From: Lyngbya sp. HA4199-MV5
GTDB lineage: Bacteria; Cyanobacteriota; Cyanobacteriia; Leptolyngbyales; Leptolyngbyaceae
Assembly: GCA_019359375.1 (NCBI GenBank)
Contig: JAHHHL010000007.1
Location: 1-64,000 of the forward strand
DNA length: 64,000 bases
Direction: 5' to 3'
The number at the start of each line of letters is the position of its first letter. The first letter of the stretch is position 1. A program made the position numbers and the translations under genes. This document shows positions 1-8,489 of the stretch, piece after piece. A model generated the notes under the pieces. The model was not told the origin of the DNA, did not search any database, and worked only from the letters and a program-made list of their open reading frames with translations.

Positions 1-90
1 CGCAACTGGTATGAGGTGAAACGCAACTTATTCAATCCCCTCATTGCCGCGTTCATTCAAGACCATCTGGCTCAGTTGGCTGTCGTTTAA
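1..90 (+). CDS. C-terminal end of an unidentified protein (partial)
   Basis: Frame 1 is open from the window edge to TAA at 88-90 and gives 29 residues ending QDHLAQLAVV. The gene starts outside the window. The tail is too short to place in a family. It lies 23 bases before the response regulator start and on the same strand, so the two may be co-transcribed; a partner sensor kinase is possible but nothing in these residues shows it. Confidence 0.45.
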   Translation, partial: RNWYEVKRNLFNPLIAAFIQDHLAQLAVV

Positions 91-113
91 CCCCTATCGC
101 AGCGCTTCTGTCA

Positions 114-719
114 ATGCGTAAGTTCTATGATCATACAATCGTCCAGCAAGGACTCGCTGTCATCATCAATAAACAGGCAGACATGACTGTGGTTGGTAAA
201 GCTAAAGATGGTCTTGAAGCGATCGACCTCTTCCGCCAAACTCAACCCGATGTAACTCTGATGGACTTGCGAATGCCTGAAATGGACGGAGTCGAAGCCA
301 TCACAACCATTTGTGCTGCATTCAATACCGCTCGCATCATTGTCTTGACAACTTACGATAGCGATGAAGATATTTATCGTGGTTTGCGGGCAGGCGCAAA
401 GGGCTATCTGCTCAAGGACTGTAAACCGAATGAGTTGCGAACCGCGATTCGTACAGTTCACCAGGGTCAGCAGTATATTCCACCCAACGTTGGTGCAAAG
501 CTGGCACAGCGAATGAGCCACCCAGAGTTGACCGATCGTGAATTAGATATCCTTCAGTTGATTGCTCAAGGCATGAGCAATCTAGAGATTGGTGCTGCTT
601 TGCACATTACTGAAAATACCGTTAAATCCAACGTTAACTGCATCTTAAGCAAATTGGGAGCTAAAGATCGTACTCAGGCAACGATTATCGCCCTAAAGCG
701 AGGAATCGCCAACCTATAA
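114..719 (+). CDS. NarL/LuxR-type response regulator with damaged N-terminus
   Basis: The protein has a receiver domain (about residues 1-115) followed by a LuxR-type helix-turn-helix (about 135-200), so it should be a DNA-binding two-component regulator. The phospho-acceptor Asp is visible in TLMDLRMPEMDG, the switch Thr in VLTTYDSD and the conserved Lys in GYLLKD. The start of the receiver is abnormal. Relatives normally open with a beta strand and an Asp-Asp pair before H-x-I-V-x-Q-G, while here the first residues are MRKFYDHTIVQQG, so the first strand is largely missing and only one Asp remains. No better in-frame start exists upstream. The HTH also departs from the usual pattern (NTVKSNVNCILSKLG). 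It may be a decaying gene. It sits at the edge of the mobile island. Confidence 0.8.
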   Translation: MRKFYDHTIVQQGLAVIINKQADMTVVGKAKDGLEAIDLFRQTQPDVTLMDLRMPEMDGVEAITTICAAFNTARIIVLTTYDSDEDIYRGLRAGAKGYLLKDCKPNELRTAIRTVHQGQQYIPPNVGAKLAQRMSHPELTDRELDILQLIAQGMSNLEIGAALHITENTVKSNVNCILSKLGAKDRTQATIIALKRGIANL

Positions 720-727
720 GTCTGTAT

Positions 728-982
728 TTGCCACGCTGTTTGATGAGTCCTGTAGCAGGAAAATCAGACAAATCCAATTACAAGGAGTTCTGTATCTCCT
801 CATGCATCTATCCACGATATCTATTCTTTAATAAAGAATATATTGCACTTGACCTAATCACATTGTTGGCTATTGCAATTGCTCTAGCTGTCATTGAGTC
901 CTGGCACAAGCGGTTGTTTCAGCAACCTCACGCTCATCGCTGGTTCGGTTCAATCAAAGATGTCCGATTTGGCAACAGATAG
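728..982 (+). other. Doubtful small reading frame with one hydrophobic segment
   Basis: An 84-residue frame opening with TTG follows the response regulator. It holds one hydrophobic stretch (LITLLAIAIALAVIESW) and a basic tail. No family was recognised and no convincing ribosome binding site is seen. It could be a remnant of a membrane protein or chance. It is listed because the hydrophobic segment is coherent. Confidence 0.2.
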
Positions 983-1230
983 TAAAAGAAGTCCACTACC
1001 TCTTAAGCGTTGAAATGGATGAACTTAATCTTGATGTGAGATCACCAAAAACCGCAAAGAGCCAAGCTGTGGAAATACAGCAGACCTCTCAAACCCCTAC
1101 TATTGGTCAGCCTTTACGATCGTGAGCATTCCCTGGTAAGCGTTTCTTAATAGTTAACATTTGCCAATATTCCTACGACGGCTTCGCTTAAGGAAGTAAA
1201 AGCCCTATTCCCTAACGGTCTCAGCCTCTC
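983..1230. other. Non-coding stretch outside the CAST end repeats
   Basis: No credible gene is seen. A partial copy of the transposon-end motif (AACATTTGCCAATATT, about 1156-1171) may mark the outermost site of the decayed CAST end. I could not fix the element boundary or a target-site duplication, and no tRNA gene is visible next to it. Confidence 0.35.
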
Positions 1231-1571
1231 AAAATTCTGCGCTGCTCATTTGCTAGCACCTTTAAATGACCGTTTTTACGGGAAAGCTAATTTTGCGTCA
1301 CTTGTTTCAGCTCTCGGGCAAACTAAAGTCTGAAGTCCTTATAGATTCATAGTTTCAGTAGCCAAAATTCTGCGCCACCCATTTGCTAGCACTTTTTAGG
1401 GCTGATTTCCATCCAGAACATTTTCATTATTGTCAGAGAATAATTTTGCGTCACTCATTTGCTAAAGATAGTTGCCAGGGCTTCAAAAGGGTGGAAACCT
1501 TGAAAGTTAATCTGGACAGCGATTTTAGTCCCTAAAAATTGCGCCATCTATTTGCAAATTGCGCCATTTTA
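1231..1571. mobile_element. Decayed CAST transposon end with repeated TnsB-type sites
   Basis: Five related sequences of about 22-30 bases occur at 1231-1259, 1289-1310, 1364-1392, 1441-1467 and 1534-1571. They share AATTNTGCG(T/C)CAC, usually followed by CATTTGCTA; the last contains the TTGCGCCAT core twice. Repeated TnsB-binding sites of this kind are typical of the ends of Tn7-like and type V-K CAST elements. The position fits the right end, because type V-K CASTs run tnsB-tnsC-tniQ-cas12k-tracrRNA-CRISPR-right end, and here cas12k, tracrRNA and array lie in that order on the minus strand and point at this segment. The repeats are seen directly; the TnsB assignment is inference. Confidence 0.6.
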
Positions 1572-1926
1572 CGTGCTCAGTCACAACAACCATGTCAAGA
1601 GATGAAAAGGATAAGCACCATGTCTGATTGCTGTATGATGCGATGACTGGCTGACTTAAGTTTTGCACCGTAAATTCCTCCTTGGATTTCTAGAACGTTT
1701 CTCCTGTCGCTGCCATAGTGACCAATTGCCTACAAAAGCATTGGAAATTAAGCCAACAAGGTTTTGGTAGCCATCGCCTTGTTGCTCTTTAAAACGGTTC
1801 TACAAAAATAATTTGCAGACCCTTGCCTCTTTCAACCTACCCTTGAGAACCAACTACGACCTTTCTGCTTCCTTATAGAGGAGAGTTAAAGGCTTAGTGC
1901 TAAGCTGCTGTGACTTTGTGAGCCGT
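1572..1926. other. Non-coding spacer between CRISPR array and transposon end
   Basis: No gene with support is seen here. On the minus strand it follows the last CRISPR repeat, so it is the array trailer leading into the right-end repeats. It may hold one further degenerate spacer directly after the repeat that ends at 1927. Confidence 0.3.
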
Positions 1927-2106
1927 CTTTCAACCCACCTGTTGCCAGGAAGTCAATGGCGACCCAGCCCAGAGCGGCTGCCAGGTCAGCGATGGAAACT
2001 TTCAACCCACCTGTTGCCAGGAAGTCAATGGCGACCTTACCTGATCCTCTGGTCGGTTTGGTCTTTAACCTTTCAACCCACCTGTTGCCAAGAAGTCGAT
2101 CGCGAC
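1927..2106 (-). CRISPR. Short type V-K-like CRISPR array, three repeats and two spacers
   Basis: Three 37-bp repeats lie at 1927-1963, 1999-2035 and 2070-2106, separated by spacers of 35 bp (1964-1998) and 34 bp (2036-2069). Read on the minus strand the repeats end in GGTGGGTTGAAAG, the 3' end typical of repeats used by Cas12k systems. The two copies at 1927 and 1999 are identical. The copy at 2070-2106, nearest the tracrRNA and so leader-proximal, differs at several bases in its 5' half (GTCGCGATCGACTTCTTGGC against GTCGCCATTGACTTCCTGGC) but keeps the 3' end. The spacers match nothing I can recognise inside the window. The array lies between the cas12k pseudogene and the transposon end, the canonical CAST position. 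Confidence 0.85.
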
Positions 2107-2394
2107 TCTTGGCGCTGAAAGGCTGGTCGAGCTTGGCTTGCCAGCACACTTTTGGCAGAGGTTACAGCATTCTTAGACAGAAAAGCTTCTTCCCGTCAAA
2201 GAAGCGCCAGCAAGTAGTGCACAAAGCCAGTGCCGACAAGCCTCTAGCGTTTTGGCAAACCGCTCAGGATATTTGACCTCGCTTCGGTTTGCCAAAAAAA
2301 GGGTAGGCTCGACCCATGCTTGGGGCGTATAGTAGGTGTCCCCCATCCTTCAGCAGTCTTAAAAGATCGCTCTGCTGGCAGATAGCACATGTAT

Positions 2395-2587
2395 TTCTGT
2401 ATCCTTTAACTATTAGAGGGTTGAATCACTAATAGCCAGAACGGCTTCCTAGGGTGGGTGGCGCACCCGCGTACCCATGATGTGGCGTTTGCACCCTGTG
2501 CTTGACAGGCAAAGAACAACCACATTGTTTCAGAAGCGAACAACTACCGGGGACGGAAAGCAGAAAAACTGACCCCGTATTTTTAGA
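2395..2587 (-). ncRNA. tracrRNA-like segment of the CAST remnant
   Basis: On the minus strand between cas12k and the array, this stretch resembles the known type V-K tracrRNA from memory: CTTTCCGTCCCCGGTAGTTG near the 5' side (compare the CTTTCTGACCCTGGTAGCTG region of the Scytonema RNA), then a GTGCGC-containing part, then GGCTATTAGTGATTCAACCC near the 3' side. The bases TTCAACCC (2425 down to 2418) pair perfectly with GGGTTGAA in the CRISPR repeat, as expected for an anti-repeat. Exact ends are estimates. Folding with the repeat and comparison with Cas12k tracrRNA models would decide. Confidence 0.6.
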
Positions 2588-2655
2588 TGCAAAGCAGCGC
2601 GCCGATACCTGATTGCTTTGTCAAGGTTCAAGCTGTCTTCGCGAACCAAGATTGG

Positions 2656-4592
2656 CTACCCAGCGATCGCGAGTGCTACGGCTTTGTCGCGCAATTCTCC
2701 CTCTTTGGGCTGGGTGCCAGTCATGACTGGCACCCCAGTTTTGGCAGCACAAGCACGAATACAGTGGGCAAGCTGTTTGTGATTCCAACGGTGATGGAAC
2801 ATTCATAACTCCTTAGCGTACTGTTTTTGCAGTTTGACATTATCGTCTGGAAATTTTCGCCTTGCTCTCGCCTGCATCTCGCATTCCACACTCTCCCGTA
2901 AATCCCAAAATCCGGCAAAGTAAGGCGACTTGCCTGCCACTGCTGAGCCAGTTGCAAAATTTTTTTCGCCATGACCCGATTGAGATGTTGTGCCAGGTCG
3001 GACTCCTGACTGCTTTCGGCATACAAACCATGCCTCTGTTGGTCGCCCCTCTGCGTCAAGTTCTGATGGCGTAACCGACGCCAGTGATTGAACAAGCGGT
3101 AGTCCTTAAACTGAAGTTGCTTCACACTGCGCTTACTCTTGTGGCTGGCTGGGAACTTCGCAGTGCGTTTCGTGAGTAGGGCGAGTCGATCATCCGTTAA
3201 TAAACTCCGTAGATTGCAAAAGTCCAAGACCGCCTGCGATCGCGTATCGACCACGGCAACTTCTAAGACGTTTTTTCGACTGAAGCACACGCCAATGGCA
3301 ATATCCCGTTGTGGGGCAAAAGGCTGTCGCGGCGGGCGGCGGGGTGAAGCATTACCGAGACGAGTGAGAGTCGAATGCAGTCGCTTGGCGGCTGTCTGAC
3401 GCTGTTTGCCTTGCTGCTCCACACTCTCTTCGTCTAGCTCTGCATCAATTTGTTCCAGTGCTCTTGAGACAACAAGCATCTCTCCACCCTCATGCACTTG
3501 TTGATCAACTTGCTGCTCTGCCAATTTCACCTTCTCCTCTACCTGTGCAAGTCTTTCAAGTGTTTTAGCAAGTTTCTCTTGCCGCACTTCTTCCGTGCCC
3601 TCAGCCGTTAACAAACGAGGATCAATCGTACAGTGAAGGTATAAACGATGGGTCTGCCAGGGGACTTGCTTGCTTAGAGTCAGGTAGAAAAGGCTGGTGG
3701 ACCATAAGTCAGGTTCGCTCTGCTGCATCGCAGTACCGTTTGGCCGCGTACAAAACCATCTCAGCCAAAGGTTTTGAAGTTTCCAATGCTGCTGCTTGTG
3801 TAACTGTTGACGGTCTTCCTCCCACAGCAAGCAAGCGGATCGCAAAGCGCATAAGCCCAGCGAAAATTTGTTGTCCTGATCGCGTGCCTTAAATTCTTCC
3901 TCGTCAGTCACAAACTGTTGAATGATTGGCTGTTGACGGCAAGCACAGTACACTCCAAACCTGAAACGGCGCAGTTCTTTACCCTTGAAACGGACGTAAA
4001 TCCGCTCTACTAATTTTTTCCGTCGTTTGCGGGTTCTACAGCGCTTACGCTTGCGTTGCTTCTGCACATCAACTGTGCTCGGCACTGTTTGGCGTGAAGC
4101 TGGAGCTTTGACTGCGTCCGAGGGGTCGTCTGCTTCCTGTGACCAATACAAGTCGTCAGTACTGCCGAAGAGCAAGGGGTAAGGAAGGGATTCAAACTGA
4201 GTAGAGAGCTTTGCCGTCCGTCGCGATAGATCCCTTTCCCAAGCCTCAAACTCAGCCTCGGCATTCAGGCAGTCAATAGAGATAGCTCAGTGCCCAGAGC
4301 CCTAAACTCATATCATTGGCAGACTGGCGGCTCAGCAACGCACGATGCCATTGCAATCAGAAGGTAACCGGAATAAAGGTAGTATGCTCAGCAAACGCGA
4401 TCGCCTCGTCGATAGATTGCTGTGCTCGATCTCCGGTTGGATCGCGACCGATGGGTAATCGACTTGCCATTGCTTTTTCAAGTCTCTGAATTTCAGTCCT
4501 TTTCTTCTCCAGCCGCAACTCAAGCTTGTCTGGATCTTCCTCTTCCTCATTAACCTTGGAGTCATTTCTCAGTAAATCAACGTGAGTTCGAC
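2656..4592 (-). pseudogene. cas12k: Cas12k pseudogene (type V-K CAST effector, frameshifted, N-terminus lost)
   Basis: Cas12k is the nuclease-dead effector that, with crRNA and tracrRNA, directs type V-K transposon insertion. Three frame segments match the family in order. About 4592-4360 encodes RTHVDLLRND, an acidic EEEEDPDK stretch and EIQRLEKAMASRLPIGRDP, then meets TGA at 4357-4359. About 4292-2905 is the long central frame with ESLPYPLLFGSTDDLYW, RLYLHCTIDPRLLTAEGTE and the RuvC-like IAIGVCFSRKNVLEVAVVD, where the usual catalytic Asp is absent, as in active Cas12k. A one-base loss near 2904 shifts the frame, and the C-terminal tail continues as NLRESVEC, then HHRWNHKQLAHCIRACAAKT to TAG at 2656-2658, with one in-frame TGA at 2803-2805 where relatives have Arg. 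The first roughly 190 residues are missing. The central part carries several insertions relative to the Scytonema protein. Confidence 0.88.
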
Positions 4593-4658
4593 GGGGTTAG
4601 AAGACAGCTGAAGGCAGTGCAGGCAAGCCTTTGCACTCTAAATCCAACGTGAGTTCGA
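4578..4658. repeat. 14-bp direct repeat at the broken 5' end of cas12k
   Basis: CAACGTGAGTTCGA occurs at 4578-4591 and again at 4645-4658, 67 bases apart. The first copy is part of the cas12k coding sequence (the RTHV residues), and the coding similarity stops just there. The duplication probably marks the rearrangement that removed the N-terminal part of cas12k together with the rest of the CAST. Confidence 0.5.
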
Positions 4659-4715
4659 TGAACAGAAATTGACCGAAGAAAAGCTGAGACTGGTCTTGAA
4701 GTATCGGTTTCAGCT

Positions 4716-4826
4716 ATGGACACCATCGTCTCGCGCCTCGACATCGCCCCAAGCTTCTGTGCACTGGACGATTTTTAGCAGCACTGCGAGCAGGGTTGGC
4801 AACACCAAGTCCAGTTGCCCATGTAG
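4716..4826 (+). pseudogene. Possible transposase N-terminal fragment (IS982-like)
   Basis: From ATG 4716 the translation MDTIVSRLDIAPSFCALDDF, a stop, then QHCEQGWQHQVQLPM and a second stop resembles the beginning of IS982-type transposases (x-FCxxDDFC, then a Trp-Gln segment). Only about 36 codons remain and one is a stop. The assignment rests on this short signature alone. Confidence 0.35.
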
Positions 4827-5020
4827 AAGTGGGGAGTAGGGAGTGGGGAGTAAGCAGAGGGATGAGGGATGAGGGATGAAGGCTAAAAGATGAAGGCTAA
4901 AGGCTAAAAGATGAAGGCTAGACGACGTTAAGTAAGGCAACGCGATCGCCCTATCTGCGAATCGATTGTGTGCTGTTCATGACAATGTAGAAGTGGGGAG
5001 TAGGGAGTGGGGAGTGGGGT
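4822..5020. repeat. Low-complexity repeat tract between two transposase remnants
   Basis: GTAGAAGTGGGGAGTAGGGA occurs at about 4825 and again near 4987, each followed by more GGGGAGT units, with GGATGAGGGATGAGG and AGATGAAGGCTAAAGG units between them. No gene is seen. The same kinds of tract recur in many intergenic regions of this window. Confidence 0.7.
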
Positions 5021-5023
5021 AGG

Positions 5024-6243
5024 GTTGATTCTCTAGGCGGAGGGATTTAGGGACCTGGGGCACACTCAGGCGACGCGCTTCCGCAGTTGATTCTCTAGGC
5101 AGAGGGATTTAGGCGAAGCAAAATACGGGGGCGGCAAAAGATGGGCGTCGAAGGGTTAATCGAAGCGTTAAAGACGATACCGGCTGGGCGACGGGGTCGG
5201 AAAGTGCCATATCCGTTGTGGCTGATGTTACTCATGCGTCTTCTGGGCATGATGAGTGGCTACAGTAGCTTCCGGGGGTTAGAAGACTTCATGCAACGGC
5301 ACGCGGCAGAAGTTGCGGCGCGGTTTGGATGCAGCAAAGCGCAATTGCCGCGTTACTCAACCTTGCGCGATAGGGCTCAGCCTGTTGAGGGGGAGGCAGT
5401 CGCAAGGATATTGCAGCCGTGGGCAAACCTAAGCTTAGCGGTCCAGCCTGAGGAGGCGCTTGCCATGGATGGCAAAGCGCTCGCAAGCACGGTGAGCGAC
5501 GCGCAGGGTGAGCACCAAGCTTTTGTCAGTGTGGTGCGTGCGTGTGTGCAGGGGCATGCGTGTGTGGTGGGACAGGTGCGCTTTCAACGCCAGGGAGGGG
5601 AGCGCCATCCAAAGTGTACGCGCCTTGCTGGAAGCGTTGGATGTGCAGGGCGTGTGGGTCACCTTGGAGGCTTTACACGCTCAAAAAACCAGTCTCTGAC
5701 ATGGTGGCAGGCGGCAATCACGACTGCATTGGACTGAAAGCCAAGCAACCGCAGTGATTGCAGCACGCCAGCGACTCGGCGCAAACCCAAGGACCACTGA
5801 GTCACTTGCAAACGCTAGACACCTCGCATGGACGGGTCGTCAACCGGCGCCTTCAAAGCTTGGCGGCTCCCCCCGAATGAGCCTCTGAGTGGGCAGGCTT
5901 AGCCGCCTGCGTGGCGGTTGAACGCTCAGGCGTTCGAGCGGGCAAAGCGTTTTGCCGACAGTCCTGGTTGCTTCTCAGTCACATCGTGGCACCCGACAAG
6001 GTTGTCCATCTGATGCAAGCCCATCGCGGCACCATCGCAAACCAATGGCATTGGGTCCAAGAGGTCGTGCAAGGGGAAGCTGCCTCGTTGCTGCAAGCGG
6101 CAAAACCCGCTACGTTGCTGGCATACTGACGCTCTGGGGCGATTGCTCTGTTGCGCCATGCCGGGTATCCCTCTTGCACCAGAGCACGCCGATTGTTCAA
6201 ACATAATCGCTCCGCACTTCTTTCCTTCATCTAGAGAATCACC
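5024..6243 (+). mobile_element. Degenerate ISAs1-family insertion sequence
   Basis: TTGATTCTCTAG near 5025-5036 at the left and CTAGAGAATCACC at 6231-6243 at the right form inverted ends around a broken ISAs1-type transposase. The left end is duplicated: TTGATTCTCTAGGC plus GGAGGGATTTAGG or CAGAGGGATTTAGG occurs at about 5025 and about 5088, 63 bases apart. The inner or outer copy could be the functional end. No target duplication could be confirmed. Confidence 0.65.
5141..6215 (+). pseudogene. ISAs1-family transposase pseudogene
   Basis: The N-terminal 150 residues are intact from ATG 5141 and show the DDE_Tnp_1-associated domain (GRRGRKVPYPL, MSGYSSFRGLEDFM, YSTLRD) and the first catalytic Asp in ALAMDGKAL. 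Near 5600 the homologous sequence jumps to another frame (AIQSVRALLEALDVQGVWVT, LEALHAQK) and near 5690 to a third (DMVAGGNHDCIGLKAKQPQ). Further pieces of the C-terminus lie at about 6010-6215 (IANQWHWVQEVVQGEAA, then ALLRHAGYPS in another frame). At least three frameshifts and an internal loss make the gene non-functional. Confidence 0.8.
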
Positions 6244-6262
6244 CCTACTCCTTACCCCTCTC

Positions 6263-8086
6263 TCAAGACGTAATCATCACAGGCTCCTGATACAGCAGAG
6301 CCGTAAACGTCACGGTTGATCCTAGCCCTTCGCCCATGCTGTAAAAGCGGACATCGCCACCCATCGCTTCTACCAGCTTTTGGGAGATTGCCAGCCCCAG
6401 TCCGGTGCCGCCATACTGACGCGTGCGTGAGCCATCAATCTGGCTAAACGATTGAAACAGTCGGTCTTGCTTATCTAGAGAAACGCCAATGCCCGTATCC
6501 GCCACGCGCACCTTCACCATACCGGGCAGTTCTTGGTTCTGAAAGCTTACTTTCTTTTTGATGACTTCGATGCTGATCGTTACGCCGCCTTCATGGGTAA
6601 ACTTAATGGCGTTGCCGACCAGATTGAACATCACCTGCTTCAGTCGTAGATAGTCGCCAAAAAGGATGATCTCATCGTCGGTGGGTGGCTTTTGAATTTC
6701 AAAACTCAGCTTCTTATGATGCATTTGGCTGTGGGCAAAACGCTTCACATCGTCCAGAAGTTCGCTCAGATTCACAGGATTTAGCTCAATTTGCAGCGTC
6801 CCCGCTTCAATCTTGGCAATGTCCAGCACGTCTGTGATGATTTCCAGGAGATGCAGAGCCGACCCATAGGCTTCTTTGATAAATTCATACTGCTCTGCCG
6901 GGTCGTCCGCCATGCCATCCAGGATGAGCTTCAAAAAGCCAATCATGCCGTTGAGCGGGGTGCGTAGCTCGTGAGACGTATTCGCCAAAAACTCGCTTTT
7001 GAGTCGAGAGGCTTCCTCGGCTTGCCGCCTTGCGTCTTCCAATTCACGGTGCTTTTGGCGGAGGCTGCCGTTTGCCCGTTGCAGGTCTGCTGTCAGGGTA
7101 TTGCTTTCAGTAAATAAAGACGCATGGGCGATCGCCGTGCCCACCTGATCTGCCATCTCCTGCATCAACTCCAGCTCAGCCTCCGTCCACACGCGAGCAC
7201 GATCGCACTGGTGCAACACAATCAGCCCATTTGGCTGATCCAGGTAGCATGTAGCGACCACCAGCGTTGACTGCTGCTGAAAGTTTGTGTCAAGCCCCTG
7301 TAGATCGGAGCCGCCCTGCACCACGATGGGTTTCAAAGAGGCGATCGCAGCCGCTAATACCGGATGATCTGCCACCCAAAACTCTAAGTCCAGCATAGAG
7401 GGAAAGGCTTCCTGGCAGTATTCTGCCACCACTTTCACCTTCGGTGTGCGTTGCTCATGCGGGCGTTCGTAAGGGCACACCAGACAACGACTGGCTCCCA
7501 GTGCTTTGCCCAAGCCCTGCACCGTTTGCTGCCAGATTGTGGGCAAGTCCAGCGTGCGGCGAATATTCGAGGCAATTTGGGTCAGCAGCTTTTGGTAGCG
7601 ATCGGAACTCAGAGAGATGGCTGGAAAATCACTGGACAGCACATCCCCCAGCGGCATTTTCTCTTCTAGCCCTGGTGCCGCGGCATCGGTTGAGGCAAGC
7701 ATCAATTGACCTGCCACCACTACTGTTGTGGGCGATCGTTGCGGCACCAGAACTGGACTCATCACCAAATCAAACAGCAGCATTTGCTCTGCAATGCGAA
7801 AATAGCAGCAAAAATGCTCTGCCACACGGCAACTCAGCACCCGTTGAAGGCGCTTTAGATAAGCCGTCAGATCAACTGGACTAAAAACCTCGCTGAGATG
7901 ACTACCAACTACTCGCTCTGGCACAACATAACAGTGAGACACCTGTTGCCAATGAAACGATAAATAGCGTCCAGCGACATCCTGAAGAAAGATCAACTCA
8001 TCCGTAAGCTCCGGCAACTGCTCTTTTGCCGCTGTGAATGCCAAACCTTCTGACGGGGAACGTTGAAAATCTATAGGAGAGGTCAT
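6263..8086 (-). CDS. Sensor histidine kinase with PAS-like and GAF domains
   Basis: The protein should sense a signal through its N-terminal domains and autophosphorylate on His. An N-terminal PAS-like region (counting the longest frame, about residues 40-140) is followed by GAF (about 180-340), a coiled-coil linker, HisKA with SEFLANTSHELRTPLNGM (His about 384), and a HATPase domain with the N box (NLVGNAIKFT), G1 (VRVADTGIGV) and G2 (GGTGLGLAIS). No membrane segment is seen, so it is likely cytoplasmic. The frame opens at 8122, but MTSPIDFQ at 8086 looks like the better start. No response regulator is adjacent; the only one in the window is at the left edge, beyond the mobile island. Confidence 0.9.
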   Translation of the reverse strand: MTSPIDFQRSPSEGLAFTAAKEQLPELTDELIFLQDVAGRYLSFHWQQVSHCYVVPERVVGSHLSEVFSPVDLTAYLKRLQRVLSCRVAEHFCCYFRIAEQMLLFDLVMSPVLVPQRSPTTVVVAGQLMLASTDAAAPGLEEKMPLGDVLSSDFPAISLSSDRYQKLLTQIASNIRRTLDLPTIWQQTVQGLGKALGASRCLVCPYERPHEQRTPKVKVVAEYCQEAFPSMLDLEFWVADHPVLAAAIASLKPIVVQGGSDLQGLDTNFQQQSTLVVATCYLDQPNGLIVLHQCDRARVWTEAELELMQEMADQVGTAIAHASLFTESNTLTADLQRANGSLRQKHRELEDARRQAEEASRLKSEFLANTSHELRTPLNGMIGFLKLILDGMADDPAEQYEFIKEAYGSALHLLEIITDVLDIAKIEAGTLQIELNPVNLSELLDDVKRFAHSQMHHKKLSFEIQKPPTDDEIILFGDYLRLKQVMFNLVGNAIKFTHEGGVTISIEVIKKKVSFQNQELPGMVKVRVADTGIGVSLDKQDRLFQSFSQIDGSRTRQYGGTGLGLAISQKLVEAMGGDVRFYSMGEGLGSTVTFTALLYQEPVMITS

Positions 8087-8258
8087 CAGCCAGAATGGGG
8101 TTTTAAAGGGCGCTAGAGGCAATCACGCAGGATAGATGCAGTAAAATTCTAGGCGGTAGCGATGTCTCAACGAAAGGAATGACTAAGCAGAGTGGCAACC
8201 AAGACTCAGTGCAGAACGAACCTCAGACAGTATGGCAAGATGACGATCGACGCTAACC

Positions 8259-8489
8259 CTAATCATTCCATTCGCCCCGAGGCGGTACGGGTGGGTTGCG
8301 CTTCAACGTGCGAGCGAGTTCATCTTCCCGCCCGCCCTGATTTCTCAGCCATTGCCGAATCGCTACTTCAATCACTTTGCTTGGATCATTGGTCAAATGC
8401 TTGAGCTGGTCTAGTAGATCAGGATCAAGCTGGATAGAAACCGCTACTTTTTCAGTCGGGGGATGAGAATGGACAGCAGGCTCGTTCAT
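8259..8489 (-). CDS. Ribbon-helix-helix-type small protein
   Basis: Starting at ATG 8489 (MNEPAVHSH) gives 76 residues. The central part KVAVSIQLDPDLLDQLKHLTN followed by DPSKVIEVAIRQWLRNQG has the beta strand plus two helices pattern of CopG/Arc-type DNA-binding proteins. Such proteins are often antitoxins or small repressors, but no toxin gene follows, so the role is open. The frame is open a further 20 codons upstream, but that part is hydrophobic and unlike the family. Confidence 0.65.
   Translation of the reverse strand: MNEPAVHSHPPTEKVAVSIQLDPDLLDQLKHLTNDPSKVIEVAIRQWLRNQGGREDELARTLKRNPPVPPRGEWND

Noticed and set aside
2721-2900. The C-terminal 60 residues of the long cas12k frame after PDFGIYGRV
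   Set aside because: They are out-of-frame translation after a one-base loss; the true Cas12k tail continues in another frame.
4332-4565. 77-codon minus-strand frame as an independent gene
   Set aside because: It is an out-of-frame reading of the cas12k N-terminal segment, which is seen in the neighbouring frame.
5908-6206. Several overlapping frames near 5910-6206 as separate genes
   Set aside because: They are frame-shifted pieces of the same ISAs1 transposase C-terminus.
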